From: Pseudomonas shirazensis
GTDB taxonomy: Bacteria; Pseudomonadota; Gammaproteobacteria; Pseudomonadales; Pseudomonadaceae
Direction of reading: 5' to 3'
DNA: 64,000 nucleotides
Assembly: GCF_014268785.2 (NCBI RefSeq)
Contig: NZ_JABWRD020000001.1
Location: 1,129,001-1,193,000, forward strand
Position numbers and translations under genes: made by a program. The notes beneath the pieces are model-generated. The model saw only the letters and a program-made list of their open reading frames with translations, was not told where the DNA came from and made no database searches. This document shows, one piece after another, positions 63,050 to 64,000 of the stretch; position 1 is the first letter of the stretch, and the number at the start of each line of letters is the position of its first letter.

Positions 63050-63597
63050 AGGTACTGGTGCTGTGCGGTCCGGAGTCCAGTGGCAAGAGCTGGCTCAGTG
63101 GCGAAATCCAGGCACACTTCGGCGGCGAACTGGTGGGCGAGTACGTCCGCCACTTCATCAACGAGCAAGGCCGGGATACCTGCTTCGCGGACATCCCGGC
63201 CATTGCCCGTGGGCAGCTGGCCTGGGAAGACAGCGCGCGGACCCGCCAGCCTGATCTGTTGATCCTCGATACCCACCTGCTGAGCAACATGCTCTGGAGC
63301 AAGGCATTGTTCGGCGATTGCCCGCCTGATATCGAACAGGCGCTGTTGGCGCGGCGCTACGACCTGCACCTGCTGCTCGACCCGGCCGGGGCCGACTGGG
63401 TCGCCGATGGTCAGCGTTGCCAGCCGGATCTGCACGAGCGTCAGGCCTTTTTTGCAGACAGCCTGGACTGGCTGCAACGCAACCAGCAACCGGTGCAAAT
63501 CATTGGCGGCAGCTGGCCGCAACGCAGCGCTGCGGTTTTGACTGCAGTCCAGCGCCTGCTTGATGGCAAATCGCCGGCCTGCGCTACCGAGTGTTAA
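63046..63597 (+). CDS. NadR-like ribosylnicotinamide kinase (P-loop ATPase)
   Basis: A 183-residue protein with an N-terminal P-loop VLVLCGPESSGKSWLSGEIQ, then ELVGEYVRHFINEQG, DLLILDTHLLSNMLW and YDLHLLLDPAGADWVADGQR. This is the C-terminal kinase half of NadR without its adenylyltransferase and repressor domains. It should phosphorylate nicotinamide riboside to NMN, trapping the substrate brought in by PnuC. The two genes overlap by 4 nt. NMN adenylylation must be provided elsewhere in the genome. Confidence 0.88.
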   Translation: MKVLVLCGPESSGKSWLSGEIQAHFGGELVGEYVRHFINEQGRDTCFADIPAIARGQLAWEDSARTRQPDLLILDTHLLSNMLWSKALFGDCPPDIEQALLARRYDLHLLLDPAGADWVADGQRCQPDLHERQAFFADSLDWLQRNQQPVQIIGGSWPQRSAAVLTAVQRLLDGKSPACATEC

Positions 63598-63896
63598 CTC
63601 GCTGACACACCGAACTGGGTCCAAGTCCCTGTGTTTACGTGCCCTGCGGCGTAAACAGCGGTGCTGTCACGTTGGTGATACAGCTTCGACCAAACGCCGT
63701 TCAGGTATGGCCAGAGCCGATGCGTCGCTTGTTTGTCCGGGAAACTGTGTCAGTGCTGAAACAGCTGCTGCGATGCGTAGACAGCATGTGGCCGTAGCTA
63801 ACTGATTCCCAAGCAATTAGTAAAAGCGGCACGGCTCCTGCTCTCCTCCTTCGCAACGCTGATCAGGGCCAGCGATCCGAAGAAGGAATTGCCACC
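63598..63896. other. Intergenic region with one hairpin
   Basis: TGTTTACG (63632-63639) and CGTAAACA (63650-63657) form an 8-bp stem with a 10-nt loop, 35 nt after the kinase stop, and may end the pnuC operon transcript. No gene, repeat or clear promoter is visible in the remainder. Confidence 0.45.
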
Positions 63897-64000
63897 GTGG
63901 CGACACTCGATAAAGGCACCTTTCACCTGTTACTGGCAGGTTGCGCCCTGGGGGCAAGCCTGGCGCTGCCGGCCCAGGCCGACAATGGGCTGATCGTCAT
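63897..64000 (+). CDS. Start of an exported protein (runs off the window edge)
   Basis: Thirty-four codons from a GTG at 63897, with AAGGA about 10 nt upstream, encode MATLDKGTFHLLLAGCALGA then SLALPAQADNGLIVI. This is a Sec-type signal peptide with probable cleavage after AQA. The short basic N-region (one Lys) and the hydrophobic core are clear, but too little of the mature protein remains to name a family. Confidence 0.6.
   Translation, partial: MATLDKGTFHLLLAGCALGASLALPAQADNGLIV

Overview
The window looks like a chromosome segment of a Pseudomonas of the putida/fluorescens type. The coding sequence is GC-rich with C/G-ending codons. Gene families and order (polyamine glutamylation, serine deamination, a Wzx/Wzy exopolysaccharide locus) recall the pea (putida exopolysaccharide A) region of P. 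putida KT2440; that comparison is from memory, not from an alignment.

Layout. 1-4.2 kb: the N-terminus of a divergent AraC-type regulator, then gamma-glutamylputrescine synthetase, a polyamine-binding protein and an FAD amine oxidase. 4.2-8.1 kb: a serine transporter and an iron-sulfur L-serine ammonia-lyase, divergent from a DsdC-like LysR regulator. 8.1-35 kb: a large exopolysaccharide locus in three blocks. Block 1 (minus, 8.1-22.3 kb) has the initiating sugar-phosphate transferase, a GT26, GT2 and GT4 enzymes, a DUF535-GT4 fusion, two hexapeptide acetyltransferases, a GMC oxidoreductase coupled to a tiny Tat-signal protein, and a Wzx flippase. Block 2 (plus, 22.4-27.6 kb) has the polymerase, a secreted glycoside hydrolase and galE. 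Block 3 (minus, 27.6-35 kb) has a stand-alone BY-kinase, a Wzz-type co-polymerase, an outer-membrane barrel, a short Wza, a 58-residue CTERM-like protein found by hand, a GT61 and a GNAT. A CHASE-GGDEF-EAL protein lies next to it.

37.6-46 kb: GapN-type aldehyde dehydrogenase, a protein of unknown function, an iron-type alcohol dehydrogenase, ilvA with what reads as a complete transcription-attenuation leader, a PACE exporter and a two-component system. 46-51 kb: a divergent RND efflux pair and mobA. 51.1-53.0 kb: a scar of broken genes (cyclic glucan synthase 5' end, a phage gene with internal stops, the 3' end of a tyrosine integrase). 53-64 kb: ABC-F ATPase, MFS transporter, alpha/beta hydrolase, azoreductase, LysR regulator, MmcQ/YjbR and DUF1294 proteins, UppP, a chemoreceptor, a PnuC/NadR-like nicotinamide riboside salvage pair, and the start of an exported protein.

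The most unusual signals are in the exopolysaccharide locus: a signal-peptide-plus-CTERM microprotein with no exosortase in the window, a probable Tat-hitchhiking GMC oxidase, the DUF535-glycosyltransferase fusion and a G9 tract ahead of the initiating transferase. Outside it, the ilvA leader and a 21-bp direct repeat between the response regulator and the RND pump stand out.
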